This document shows positions 7,556-15,374 of a DNA stretch of 64,000 bases, in pieces. The stretch lies in assembly GCA_001464035.1 (NCBI GenBank), contig LNEC01000017.1, forward strand, positions 496,001 through 560,000, in the 5' to 3' direction. Made by a program: the position numbers and the translations under genes. Under the pieces are notes generated by a model. It searched no databases. It was given only the letters and a program-made list of their open reading frames with translations, and had not been told where the DNA came from. Source of the stretch: Bradyrhizobiaceae bacterium Ga0074131. GTDB lineage: Bacteria > Pseudomonadota > Alphaproteobacteria > Rhizobiales > Xanthobacteraceae. Every line of letters starts with the position of its first letter. Positions within the stretch are counted from its first letter, which is position 1.

Positions 7556-8617
7556 ATGCATCGACTGCTGACCACGCTGAGGCGTGGCTTCACGGAACGG
7601 ATCGGCTGGAAACGGCTCGGAATCGTCGCGAGCCTCCTCATCATCGCCTTTGCCATCTTCACGATGGTGCACACCCTCCGGGGCGTCGATACCGGCGTGA
7701 TCCTGACGGCATTGACGGAGATTCCGCCGGTCAACATCGGGCTCGCCGCGCTGTGCGTGATCGGCGCCTTCTGCACGCTGACATTCTATGATTTCTTCGC
7801 GCTGCGAACCATCGGCAAGCGGCACGTGCCGTACCGCATCGCCGCGCTGGCGAGCTTCACCAGCTACACGATCGGTCACAATGTCGGCGCCACCGTGTTC
7901 ACCGGCGGCGCGATCCGGTTCCGGATCTATTCGGACTACGGCCTGAACGCCATCGACGTCGCCAAGATCTGCTTTCTTTCCGGCCTGACGTTCTGGCTCG
8001 GCAATCTGTTCGTGCTGGGAATAGGCATGGCGTGGCACCCGGAAGCGGCAACTGCGATGGATCTGCTGCCGCCGGCGGTGAACCGGCTGATCGCGATCGG
8101 CTGCCTGGCCGGCATCGCGGCTTACTTCGTCTGGCTGGTGACCGGCACGGCCCGCCGCGAGCTCGGGCAGAACGGCTGGAAAGTCGTGCTGCCCTCGGCG
8201 CCGCTGACACTGCTGCAAATCCTGATCGGCGTAATCGATCTCGGGTTCTGCGCGCTGGCGATGTATCTGCTGATGCCGGCGCAGCCCGGCATCGATTTCA
8301 TTTCGCTGGCGGTGGTGTTCATCCTGGCGACCCTGCTCGGCTTCGCCAGTCACGCCCCGGGCTCGATCGGCGTGTTCGACGCCGCCATGCTGGTGGCGCT
8401 GCCTCAGTTCGGCAAGGAGCAATTGCTGGCCACCCTGGTGGTGTTCCGGATCCTGTATTTCCTGATCCCGTTCGGAATCTCGATCTCGATTCTGGGCTTC
8501 CGCGAATTATGGCTCAGCGTCGTGATGCCCTGGCAGGAACGCCGCCGGCTGACCGAAGCCTGCACGGCCCCCACCGCCGTGCCGCAGCCGGTGCAAAAGC
8601 GTCAGGCGCGAGGGTAG
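7556..8617 (+). CDS. Lysylphosphatidylglycerol synthase TM-region family protein (UPF0104/YbhN-like)
   Basis: 353 residues, mostly hydrophobic, with about eight membrane helices. The sequence SFTSYTIGHNVGATVFTGGAIRFRIY and FASHAPGSIGVFDAAML match the flippase-like domain found N-terminal to MprF lysyl-PG synthases and in AglD/YbhN proteins. The C-terminal aminoacyl-transferase domain of MprF is absent, so it is a stand-alone membrane domain, probably moving or handling a lipid rather than making lysyl-PG. Substrate unknown. An apparent ribosome site (CGGGAGGACGA) precedes the ATG. Confidence 0.82.
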   Translation: MHRLLTTLRRGFTERIGWKRLGIVASLLIIAFAIFTMVHTLRGVDTGVILTALTEIPPVNIGLAALCVIGAFCTLTFYDFFALRTIGKRHVPYRIAALASFTSYTIGHNVGATVFTGGAIRFRIYSDYGLNAIDVAKICFLSGLTFWLGNLFVLGIGMAWHPEAATAMDLLPPAVNRLIAIGCLAGIAAYFVWLVTGTARRELGQNGWKVVLPSAPLTLLQILIGVIDLGFCALAMYLLMPAQPGIDFISLAVVFILATLLGFASHAPGSIGVFDAAMLVALPQFGKEQLLATLVVFRILYFLIPFGISISILGFRELWLSVVMPWQERRRLTEACTAPTAVPQPVQKRQARG

Positions 8618-8652
8618 AACTAGAGCATTTTCGAGCGCGGCCCGCGCGCTTA

Positions 8653-8801
8653 CTTCTCCCCTCCTCCCGCGCGCCCTTGCGCGGGGTGGGGAGGGGTCGG
8701 GGGTGGGGGTGCTTCCGCAAACTCGCTGACAGCGGTCCCAGCCGATAGACCCCCCACCCCCGACCCCTCCCCACCGCTTCGCGGGTGGGAGGGGAGAAGA
8801 A
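8653..8801. repeat. Long inverted repeat (MITE-like intergenic element)
   Basis: The left arm (8653-8710, CTTCTCCCCTCCTCCCGC through GGGTGGGGGT) pairs with the right arm (8750-8801, ACCCCCCACCCCC through GGGAGGGGAGAAG) around a spacer of about 40 bases. The arms carry the sub-hairpin CGCGCCCTTGCGCG. A related element lies at 34033-34158 and a compact hairpin with a similar core at 35950-35979. Just upstream, at about 8622-8640, is CTAGAGCATTTTCGAGCG, another fragment resembling a dispersed repeat. No transposase or terminal direct repeats can be shown. Confidence 0.75.
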
Positions 8802-8874
8802 AGATAACAGCGGCGTTATCGAGGCCGTTTTCCGGTTCTCATATTTTCGCCCTACCGGTAGCGTCAAACGCATC

Positions 8875-10887
8875 ATGGTTCGCATTCAACTCCGCTTCAT
8901 CATGCTCGCAGCCGTGCTCGCAGCAGCGCCCGGCGCGCAGCGGGCGGCGGCGCAGACCGCCCCGCTGCCGCGAGCGACAGCGCAAGGCGCGCCGGCGACA
9001 CAAGGTGCGCCGGCGACACAAGGTGCGCCGGCGACACAAAGTGCGCCGGACGCGGCGATGCATATTTCGTGGGAGGTCCGCAACCGCTTCCGGCTGTTCC
9101 GGGAGGAGCGCGACTTCCTGCTCCATGCCGACGCCGCCCGCGGCCGCAGCATTCTCGCGGCGGAACAGGCGCTGGCGCTGCAAAGCGACGGCCGCGGCTG
9201 GGCCCGCAATACCGTGAACCGGCTCTGTATCGATCTGCTGGGCCGCGTCACCGAGCCCTGCACCCGGGATAACGTCAAGGAAAGCTACCTGACCCCGACA
9301 GAGCATCCGGTCACGGTGCGGTTGACCGGACAGGTTCCGGTCGGCGCCACCTGCGCCTGGACCCTCGACGATGGCGATGGTCCGAGGCAATCCACCTTCG
9401 ATTGCGCCGAACCGGTCAATTTCCGGGCGCGCTACGGCCGGCCCACGGTCGCCACCGTGGATGTGTCGTCCGGCCCCGAGGCGCCGCAGCGGATCACCAC
9501 CGAGATCTCGGTGCGCGATATCTTCATCGCCGGTCTCGGCGACAGCATCGCCTCCGGCGAAGGCAATCCGGACCGGCCGGTCGCGCTGGCGGACGAGGGT
9601 TTTTGTTTCCGCTCCTTTCTCGGCATGGCGTACACGCAATATTACCGCCCGAGCCGCGCCGGCTATAAGGGCGGACGGGCCTGCGAGGCGCCGGACAGCC
9701 TGCAGGTGTGGCAGCGCCACAGCGCGCTGTGGTTCAATTCCGCCTGCCATCGCTCGCTGTACAGCTACCAGACCCGCACCGCGCTGGCGCTTGCCGTGCA
9801 ACACCCCCACATCGCGGTGACCTATCTGCCGCTGGCCTGCACCGGCGCCACCATCGCCGAAGGGCTGTTCGGCTCGCAACGCGCGCGGGAGTGCCCGCCG
9901 ACGAAATCGGGCGCCAAATGCGCCGGCACGGTCGCCGCGCAGCTGGCCGAATTGCGCGAGGCCGTCACCGCCGCCAAGCGCCGCCAGCCCGACAGAAGGC
10001 TCGACCTGGTGCTGCTGTCGATCGGCGCCAACGACATCCATTTTTCCGGGCTGGTCGCCGACGTGATCGTGGACAGCGCCACCGAGCGCGTGTTGTTCCG
10101 GCGCACCGGCGTGATCGGATCGGTGGACGATTCCCGCGCTGCGCTGGCGCGGGAGCTGCCGCAGGGATTCGCGAAATTGAGAGAGGCGCTGAAGCCGCTG
10201 GTCGGCGACCTCCAGCGGGTGGTCTACGTGTCCTATGCCAATCCGACGCTGGCCGCGGGCGGCGGGCCCTGCCCCGGCGGACCCGCCGGCTTCGACATTC
10301 ACCCCTCGTTCAACGCGCAACCGCAGCGGCTCGCCAACGTTTCCAACTTCGTGCAGAACGAGTTCCTGCCGCAGTTGAAGGCGCTGGCGCTGTGCCAGTC
10401 GGGCGTGTTGTGCCGCGATCCCGCCGCCGATCGCATGACCTTCGTCGATGCGCATCAGTCGACCTTCGCCGGCCACGGTTTCTGCGCGCGCGCGCCGACC
10501 GATCCGGAATTCGACCAGGCGTGCTTTTCGGCCAAGGGCGAAAGTTTCGATCCGGATATCGTCACGGCTGCGAGCCAGCCGATGCTGTGCGGCCGCAGCG
10601 CCGGCGAATATCGCGCCTATCTTCCGCGCGCGCGCTGGATCCGCGACGCCAACGACAGCTATTTCGCTGCGATGACCTATCCCGGCGGATTGCCGGCTTC
10701 CAGCCAGCCCTCGGATATCCACGACGCGACCTGGGGCGTTCTCTCCGCGGTCTATGGCGGCGCGGTGCATCCCTCAGCCGAGGGCCATGCCGCGATGGCG
10801 GATGCGGCCTTGCCGGCCGCCGCCGCGGTGCTTCAGCTCGATGCGGAGTCGCCGACGCCGGGCGAGATCGCGCCGGCGGCGCGCTGA
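8875..10887 (+). CDS. Secreted SGNH/GDSL-type hydrolase
   Basis: 670 residues from the ATG at 8875; the frame is open 90 bases upstream, but the ATG at 8875 gives a clean signal peptide (MVRIQLRFIMLAAVLAAAPG, cleavage after AAAQ). A short QGAPAT repeat linker follows, then a region with paired cysteines (perhaps Ig-like, 140-210), then an SGNH domain: block I GLGDSIASGEGNP with the nucleophile Ser near 225, block III LLSIGANDIHFSG, block V AVHPSAEGHAAMA with the catalytic His. Many cysteines suit an oxidising periplasmic or extracellular location. It is predicted to be an esterase or lipase; the substrate is unknown. It is much longer than simple GDSL esterases (about 200-350). Confidence 0.85.
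   Translation: MVRIQLRFIMLAAVLAAAPGAQRAAAQTAPLPRATAQGAPATQGAPATQGAPATQSAPDAAMHISWEVRNRFRLFREERDFLLHADAARGRSILAAEQALALQSDGRGWARNTVNRLCIDLLGRVTEPCTRDNVKESYLTPTEHPVTVRLTGQVPVGATCAWTLDDGDGPRQSTFDCAEPVNFRARYGRPTVATVDVSSGPEAPQRITTEISVRDIFIAGLGDSIASGEGNPDRPVALADEGFCFRSFLGMAYTQYYRPSRAGYKGGRACEAPDSLQVWQRHSALWFNSACHRSLYSYQTRTALALAVQHPHIAVTYLPLACTGATIAEGLFGSQRARECPPTKSGAKCAGTVAAQLAELREAVTAAKRRQPDRRLDLVLLSIGANDIHFSGLVADVIVDSATERVLFRRTGVIGSVDDSRAALARELPQGFAKLREALKPLVGDLQRVVYVSYANPTLAAGGGPCPGGPAGFDIHPSFNAQPQRLANVSNFVQNEFLPQLKALALCQSGVLCRDPAADRMTFVDAHQSTFAGHGFCARAPTDPEFDQACFSAKGESFDPDIVTAASQPMLCGRSAGEYRAYLPRARWIRDANDSYFAAMTYPGGLPASSQPSDIHDATWGVLSAVYGGAVHPSAEGHAAMADAALPAAAAVLQLDAESPTPGEIAPAAR
8983..9054 (+). 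repeat. Tandem 18-bp repeat encoding QGAPAT
   Basis: Four head-to-tail 18-base units (CAAGGTGCGCCGGCGACA) lie just after the signal peptide of the SGNH hydrolase. Units 1-3 are nearly identical and unit 4 is diverged (QSAPDA). The length is a multiple of 3, so copy-number change would keep the frame. Confidence 0.9.
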
Positions 10888-10891
10888 ACCG

Positions 10892-11530
10892 TCAGCGGGC
10901 CGGCGCTGCCGCCGCCGGCGCCCCCGGTGCAGGGGTCGGCGCGGTGGTCTTTTTCGGGGCGACAGGCTGCTTGGTGCCGGCGGCCGGCTTGATCGCCGCG
11001 GCCTGCGCCGGAAGATATTTGGCCACGATGACGGGATCGACCTGTGCCAGCGCCGTATCCGGCAACCGGGTCCAGGTTTCGTCCTTGCCGAGCAACGAAA
11101 TCCCCCAGAAGCCGCGCATCGTCAAGGTCTGGCCGTCGGGGCTGACGGTCATCTTGGCCTTGTAGATCTTGCCGTCGCGCGGATCGAGAACGTTGCCGTT
11201 CTCATATTTCAATCCGTCCCGCTTCATGTCGCGGATCAGAGAAATTCCGAGCCAGGGAGCATTCTTGCGATCGTCGGTGCACTTGGTGCAGACCGGGTTC
11301 GGATCTTCGCCGGGCTTGGCAAAGGTCTTGGCGATCGCGCCCTCGAAGATGCCGTCGCGATCGACGACGAGGAACCAGCCCACCGGCTGGCCGTCCTCGA
11401 TTTTCTGCCAGAGCCCCGCAGCCGTCGGCGCCGCGACTTGTGCCGAAGCCATTGTCGCCAACAAGCCGGAACCCATCACGATCAAGAACGTCCGTCTAAT
11501 TCTGGATATCGCAGTCCGCATTTTCATCAC
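10892..11530 (-). CDS. DUF2147 family exported protein
   Basis: 212 residues. An N-terminal signal peptide (RTFLIVMGSGLLATMASAQ) is followed by a DUF2147 domain: GLWQKIEDGQPVGWFLV near the start, then a CTKCTDD cysteine pair, IRDMKRDG, NVLDPRDGKIYKAKMTV and RGFWGISLLGKDETWTR. The family is periplasmic with no proven function. The last 40 residues are Ala/Pro/Lys-rich and disordered. Starts MMKM or MKM are both possible. The stop lies 4 bases from the stop of the convergent hydrolase gene. Confidence 0.8.
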   Translation of the reverse strand: MMKMRTAISRIRRTFLIVMGSGLLATMASAQVAAPTAAGLWQKIEDGQPVGWFLVVDRDGIFEGAIAKTFAKPGEDPNPVCTKCTDDRKNAPWLGISLIRDMKRDGLKYENGNVLDPRDGKIYKAKMTVSPDGQTLTMRGFWGISLLGKDETWTRLPDTALAQVDPVIVAKYLPAQAAAIKPAAGTKQPVAPKKTTAPTPAPGAPAAAAPAR

Positions 11531-11642
11531 CTGACCAATCCCTAAAACAATGGCCCCAGACTAAGGCCATTTCGCGGACGGCTCCAGCGCGGCCGCCACG
11601 CATCAGGGGCGGCACTGCCTCATTGATCGGCAGTTGCAGCCG

Positions 11643-12671
11643 TCAATTGACCCCGAGCTTCTTCTGCAGGCTGGAGGACGACGTCGTGTACTGGAACACC
11701 AGCCGCTTGTCCGGATAGACGTAGCGATGCGCCTTCTGCGCCATCAGCGAGCCCTCGTGAAAGCCGCACAGGATCAGCTTCAGCTTGCCGGGATAGGTGT
11801 TGATGTCGCCGATCGCGAAAATGCCTGATACGTTGGTCTCGAACGCCGATGTCTCGACCGGCACCAGATTGTTCTCGAGCGCAATGCCCCAGTTGGCGAC
11901 CGGGCCGAGTTTCATGGTCAGGCCGAAGAACGGCAGGATGGTATCGCAGGCGATCTTGGTGAGGGCATTATCGCTGCCCTTGACGGTGGCGCCGGAGAGC
12001 TTGCCACCCTCGCCTTCAAGTTCGGTAACCTGACCGATTCTCAAATCCATCTTGCCCGCGGCCACCAGCGCGCGCATCTGTTCGACGCTGTGCGGTGCGG
12101 CGCGGAAATCGTCGCGCCGGTGCAGCAGCGTGACGCGTTTGGCGATCGGATGCAGATTGAGGGTCCAGTCCAGCGCGGAATCGCCGCCGCCGACGATCAG
12201 CAGTTCCTTGCCGCGAAACTGCTCCATCCTGCGCACCGAATAGAATACCGACGTGCCCTCATAGGCCTCGATGCCCGGCACCGGGGGACGCTTCGGCTGG
12301 AACGAGCCGCCGCCGGCGGAGATCACCACCACCTTGCATTCGAATACCTGGCCGGCGTCGGTGGTGACGCGAAAGCCGGGATCGCCGATCTTCTCGATCG
12401 TCTCCACCATCTCGTTGAGATGGAAGGTCGGGTTGAACGGCTTGATCTGCTCCATCAGCGCGTCGGTCAGGCCCTGGCCGGTGACGAAGGGAATGCCGGG
12501 GATGTCGTAGATCGGCTTTTCCGGATAGAGCTCGGCGCACTGGCCGCCGATCTTGTCGAGAATGTCGACGAGATGCGCCTTCATATCGAGCAGGCCCAGT
12601 TCGAAAACGGCAAACAGTCCACAGGGGCCCGCGCCAATGATCAGCACATCGGTCTTGATCGCTTCGCTCAT
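11643..12671 (-). CDS. Ferredoxin--NADP+ reductase, thioredoxin-reductase-like type
   Basis: 342 residues. It has FAD-binding GAGPCGLFAVFELG (13-26), NAD(P)H-binding GGGDSALDWTLNL, and the C-terminal GIFAIGDINTYPGKLKLIL FAD motif. The CxxC redox pair of thioredoxin reductases is absent, and the extra C-terminal tail (FQYTTSSSSLQKKLGV) is the signature of the TrxR-like FNRs known from Bacillus YumC and Rhodopseudomonas. It should transfer electrons between NADPH and ferredoxin; a 2Fe-2S ferredoxin gene lies 630 bases away at 13301. Cytoplasmic. Confidence 0.9.
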   Translation of the reverse strand: MSEAIKTDVLIIGAGPCGLFAVFELGLLDMKAHLVDILDKIGGQCAELYPEKPIYDIPGIPFVTGQGLTDALMEQIKPFNPTFHLNEMVETIEKIGDPGFRVTTDAGQVFECKVVVISAGGGSFQPKRPPVPGIEAYEGTSVFYSVRRMEQFRGKELLIVGGGDSALDWTLNLHPIAKRVTLLHRRDDFRAAPHSVEQMRALVAAGKMDLRIGQVTELEGEGGKLSGATVKGSDNALTKIACDTILPFFGLTMKLGPVANWGIALENNLVPVETSAFETNVSGIFAIGDINTYPGKLKLILCGFHEGSLMAQKAHRYVYPDKRLVFQYTTSSSSLQKKLGVN

Positions 12672-12848
12672 GTCAGCTTCTTCTCGGTTGAAACTTCGCC
12701 GGCAGGCCGGGGTGCCCTAGGGCTGCGCCTGTCTAGCCAACGCCGGGGATCGAGGAAAGCCATAAAAGGGCGGCTGGGCCGCCCGCAACCTCTTGCCGGA
12801 CCTGACGAAGTGCGCTGTAAGAACAAACAAGCTCCGGAGATTGCCGTC

Positions 12849-13304
12849 GTGAATGCACCTGCCCGTCTCGATGCAACGCCCCGGCTGGAGGATTTTCCCT
12901 ACCGGCTCACGGACAATGTGCGGTTCGCCGATCTTGATCCCAACCAGCACGTCAACAACGCGGTGTATGCGACCTATTTCGAAACCGGCCGCGTCACGCT
13001 GATGAAGGATCCGAGCTACGGCCTGATGCCTTCGGGCGTCACCTGGATCATGGTCCGGCTCGACATTCATTTCCGCGCCGAACTGCGCTGGCCGGGCACC
13101 ATCGAGATGGGACTTGGAGTCGTGAAATTCGGCCGGACCTCGGTCACCTTCGATCAGGTGGTGTTTTGCGAAGGCCTGTGCGTCGCATCGGCGCGGTCGG
13201 TATCGGTGCTGCTCGACGAGGCGACGCGCAAGCCGACGCTGCTGACCGCGGATATCCTGCAGAAATTCCAGCCCTGGCTGCGGCGCGGAATCGAGGCCCC
13301 CTAG
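12849..13304 (+). CDS. Acyl-CoA thioesterase, 4HBT hotdog family
   Basis: 151 residues. The GTG at 12849, preceded by CCGGAGA, is the best start; the frame is open far upstream but without coding character. The motif DNVRFADLDPNQHVNNAVYATYFETGR is the 4-hydroxybenzoyl-CoA-thioesterase signature (D-x-N-x-H-V-N-N, catalytic Asp/Asn region). It should hydrolyse an acyl-CoA. Its stop overlaps the stop of the convergent ferredoxin gene by 4 bases, and it diverges from the FNR gene. Confidence 0.85.
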   Translation: MNAPARLDATPRLEDFPYRLTDNVRFADLDPNQHVNNAVYATYFETGRVTLMKDPSYGLMPSGVTWIMVRLDIHFRAELRWPGTIEMGLGVVKFGRTSVTFDQVVFCEGLCVASARSVSVLLDEATRKPTLLTADILQKFQPWLRRGIEAP

Positions 13305-13621
13305 GCCTGCCGCTCCGGCGTCGAGACCACGAGGCCATCGAGTTCGTCGCTCACCTTGATCTGGCACGACAGCCGCGACGTCGGCCGAACGTCGAAGCCG
13401 AAATCCAGCATGTCCTCTTCCATCGGGGACGGCGCGCCGACCTTCTCGCGCCAGGCTTCGTCGACATAGACATGGCAGGTGGCGCAGGCGCAGGCCCCGC
13501 CGCACTCCGCCTCGATGCCCGGGATGCCGTTGCGAATCGCCGCTTCCATCACGGTCGCGCCGTTCTCGACGTCAATGATGCGGGTTTCGCCATTATGGTC
13601 GACAAAGTGAATCTTGGCCAT
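13301..13621 (-). CDS. 2Fe-2S ferredoxin, adrenodoxin/FdxB type
   Basis: 106 residues. The cluster ligands are CGGACACATC (C-x5-C-x2-C, residues about 40-48) plus a fourth Cys in RLSCQI near 84, with the adrenodoxin-type WxxKVGAPSPMEEDMLDF helix between. It is a low-potential electron carrier for P450s, iron-sulfur assembly or ring hydroxylases. The TrxR-like FNR encoded nearby is a plausible reductant. Complete length for the family. Confidence 0.92.
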   Translation of the reverse strand: MAKIHFVDHNGETRIIDVENGATVMEAAIRNGIPGIEAECGGACACATCHVYVDEAWREKVGAPSPMEEDMLDFGFDVRPTSRLSCQIKVSDELDGLVVSTPERQA

Positions 13622-13748
13622 GATTGCTCGTTACTGCCGGGATGAGAGAGGTCCGGGCAGTCCTATAACGGGTCGATCCGTTCCGCGCCAGCGGTCGAAA
13701 GCAAAACCTGCCGCACGGTCTGCGACGCGGCATCCGACGGCGCCAGGA

Positions 13749-14126
13749 TCAGGACCGGCGCAGCATTGCGTCGATGGCGGCGCGCGCTTCCGTCACGGTA
13801 TCCAGGAGTCCTGCAAGCGCCGAAGCCGGATCGTCGCCTATCCGCATCGCGCCTTCCAGCCGTATCGCGGCGTCGGCAACGGCGAATGCGCCGATCGCGC
13901 GCGCCGAACCCTTCAGCGTATGCGCCAGCGCGCCGGCGTCCGGAGGCAAGGTGGCGAGCGCCCCGAGCAGGCGGACGGTCTGGGCCGCGAACATCGCCAG
14001 CACCTCGCGCTCGAGGCCGGCATCGCCGAGCGTCATGCGCCGCAGATGCTCGAGATCGATCGGACCGTCATCCGGAGCAAGCGGCGGCGAAGGCATCCAA
14101 TCAACCCGTCCCAGATGAATCGGCAT
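13749..14126 (-). CDS. Hpt domain protein (histidine phosphotransfer)
   Basis: 125 residues from the ATG at 14126; the frame is open 56 codons further upstream, but that part is not Hpt-like and crosses the AT-rich promoter region. The Hpt motif ALAHTLKGSARAIGAFAVA carries the phospho-accepting His in HTLKGSA. The domain covers residues 20-120 with little else, so it is a stand-alone phosphotransfer protein of a multistep phosphorelay. No histidine kinase or response regulator gene is next to it. Confidence 0.85.
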   Translation of the reverse strand: MPIHLGRVDWMPSPPLAPDDGPIDLEHLRRMTLGDAGLEREVLAMFAAQTVRLLGALATLPPDAGALAHTLKGSARAIGAFAVADAAIRLEGAMRIGDDPASALAGLLDTVTEARAAIDAMLRRS

Positions 14127-14519
14127 GGCGACAACCCAAATCTCCGCGCACAATCGATCCGGGCAGCGGCATTGACGCCAGCCAACACGGAAATAGTTAA
14201 CGGAACGTTGTTGCGGTTGCCGCAAGTTTGCCCTGTTTCTAACAAAGAGTTGCCCCATTTCGCGAAGCGAACCGAGAATTCTGTGGACGCGCAAGGCTTT
14301 ACGTGGTCGCGCTGTTAACGATGATTAAGATTGTATTAATCGCGGCCATTTCATTCGCACCGCTCAGCCCATAGGATGTTTCCGGATGGCGGCGGAGAAG
14401 GCGCGCAACGGTCGCGCCTTGGCTCCCCTGCGGGGAATGACACCGGCTGCGAGCTTGCGAGGGGCGTTCCCGCAAGACTCTTGCGGACGCGTAAAAGTAA
14501 ACGAGGGCTCGGACTCAGC
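14127..14519. other. Divergent regulatory interval between hpt and the GPR-like gene
   Basis: 393 bases. It is AT-richer than the flanks between 14180 and 14345 (for example GGAAATAGTTAACGGAACG and GTTAACGATGATTAAGATTG), as expected for a promoter region. It contains a CtrA-like box at 14325-14339. The stretch 14380-14500 is GC-rich and contains no supported gene. Confidence 0.5.
14325..14339 (+). promoter_or_regulatory. CtrA-like binding site TTAA-N7-TTAA
   Basis: TTAAGATTGTATTAA is an exact TTAA-N7-TTAA full CtrA consensus, about 180 bases upstream of the GPR-like start codon. CtrA controls cell-cycle and polarity genes in alphaproteobacteria. A second TTAA at 14315 (six bases before this box) adds a half site. 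The motif is short and such matches do occur by chance, though less often in GC-rich DNA. Confidence 0.5.
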
Positions 14520-15374
14520 ATGGCGAACAATCCCAAGAAGGTCAAAGACCCCACGGAAGTCGCGCTTTCTGCCATTCAGGAAGCCCTCAACATCAGCGAC
14601 GCGCCCGCGGCCGACAACGCGCGCGGTTCGGTTCGCAGCGACGCGACGTCTTCCAATGCATCCCCGGGATACGATGACACTTTCGACACCAGGTTGAGCG
14701 CCGACCGGCCGATCTTCGAACCGATCGAGGAGCCGCGCCCCACCCGCCGTGCCGCCAATGACGACCGCGAAACCATCGGGCAGATTCTGCAGGCGATTCA
14801 GAAGGGCCGCCCCGCCCGCAACGTCTACACCCTGGCCACGCTGTTTGCCGGCGTCTGGATGCTCGGCGCCGCGCTGCTGACCTTCAGCTTCCTGCCCTCG
14901 CTGCAGGCGGCGATCGGCCAGGGCCCCGGCGGCACCTTGGTGCTGGCGGGCCTTGCGGCCCTGTTCTTTGCGCCGGTCCTCCTGTTCTACTTCCTGGCGA
15001 GCCTGGCCTGGCGCGGCCAGGAATTGCGCATGATCGCGCAGTCGATGGCGCAGGTCGCGATCCGCTTCTCGGAGCCCGAGAGCGCCGCCTCCGACTCGAT
15101 GGTCACCGTCGGTCAGGCGATTCGCCGCGAGGTCGCCGCGATGGGCGACGGCGTCGAACGCGCGATCGCGCGCGCCGGCGAGCTCGAAACCCTCGTCGCC
15201 AACGAGGTCTCGGCGCTCGAACGCGCCTACAGCGACAACGAAGTGCGCATCCGCGCGCTGCTGCAGGATATCGCCCACCAGCGCGACAATCTGGTCGGAC
15301 AGGCCGAGCAGGTCCGTCGACCTACGCCACGATATCGCGCTGATCTCGGACGCGATCGCATCCCGCGTCGATGA
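14520..15374 (+). CDS. Growth-pole-ring (GPR)-like giant protein, N-terminal part before apparent frameshift
   Basis: 284 residues from the ATG at 14520. A soluble, disordered N-terminus (1-100) precedes two membrane helices (about 102-125 and 138-163), then a coiled coil (GQELRMIAQSMAQVAIRF, then ELETLVANEVSALERAYSDN). The frame loses sense after LVGQAEQV (near 15312) and stops at 15374, while sensible coding continues at once in the +1 frame as SVDLRHDIALISDAIAS. This start plus the following piece matches the architecture of GPR, the apolipoprotein-like protein that forms a ring at the growth pole of Agrobacterium and is conserved in Rhizobiales. The identification rests on architecture and the conserved C-terminus, not on a search. 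Confidence 0.8.
   Translation: MANNPKKVKDPTEVALSAIQEALNISDAPAADNARGSVRSDATSSNASPGYDDTFDTRLSADRPIFEPIEEPRPTRRAANDDRETIGQILQAIQKGRPARNVYTLATLFAGVWMLGAALLTFSFLPSLQAAIGQGPGGTLVLAGLAALFFAPVLLFYFLASLAWRGQELRMIAQSMAQVAIRFSEPESAASDSMVTVGQAIRREVAAMGDGVERAIARAGELETLVANEVSALERAYSDNEVRIRALLQDIAHQRDNLVGQAEQVRRPTPRYRADLGRDRIPRR

Noticed and set aside
13749..14294. Longer Hpt reading from 14294
   Set aside because: The extra 56 residues cross the AT-rich divergent promoter region and show no domain; the ATG at 14126 gives a typical Hpt length.
15300..15340. Programmed +1 ribosomal frameshift in the GPR-like gene
   Set aside because: No rare-codon or stop-codon slippery context of the known +1 type is present; an indel is simpler. 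Kept only as a remote alternative.
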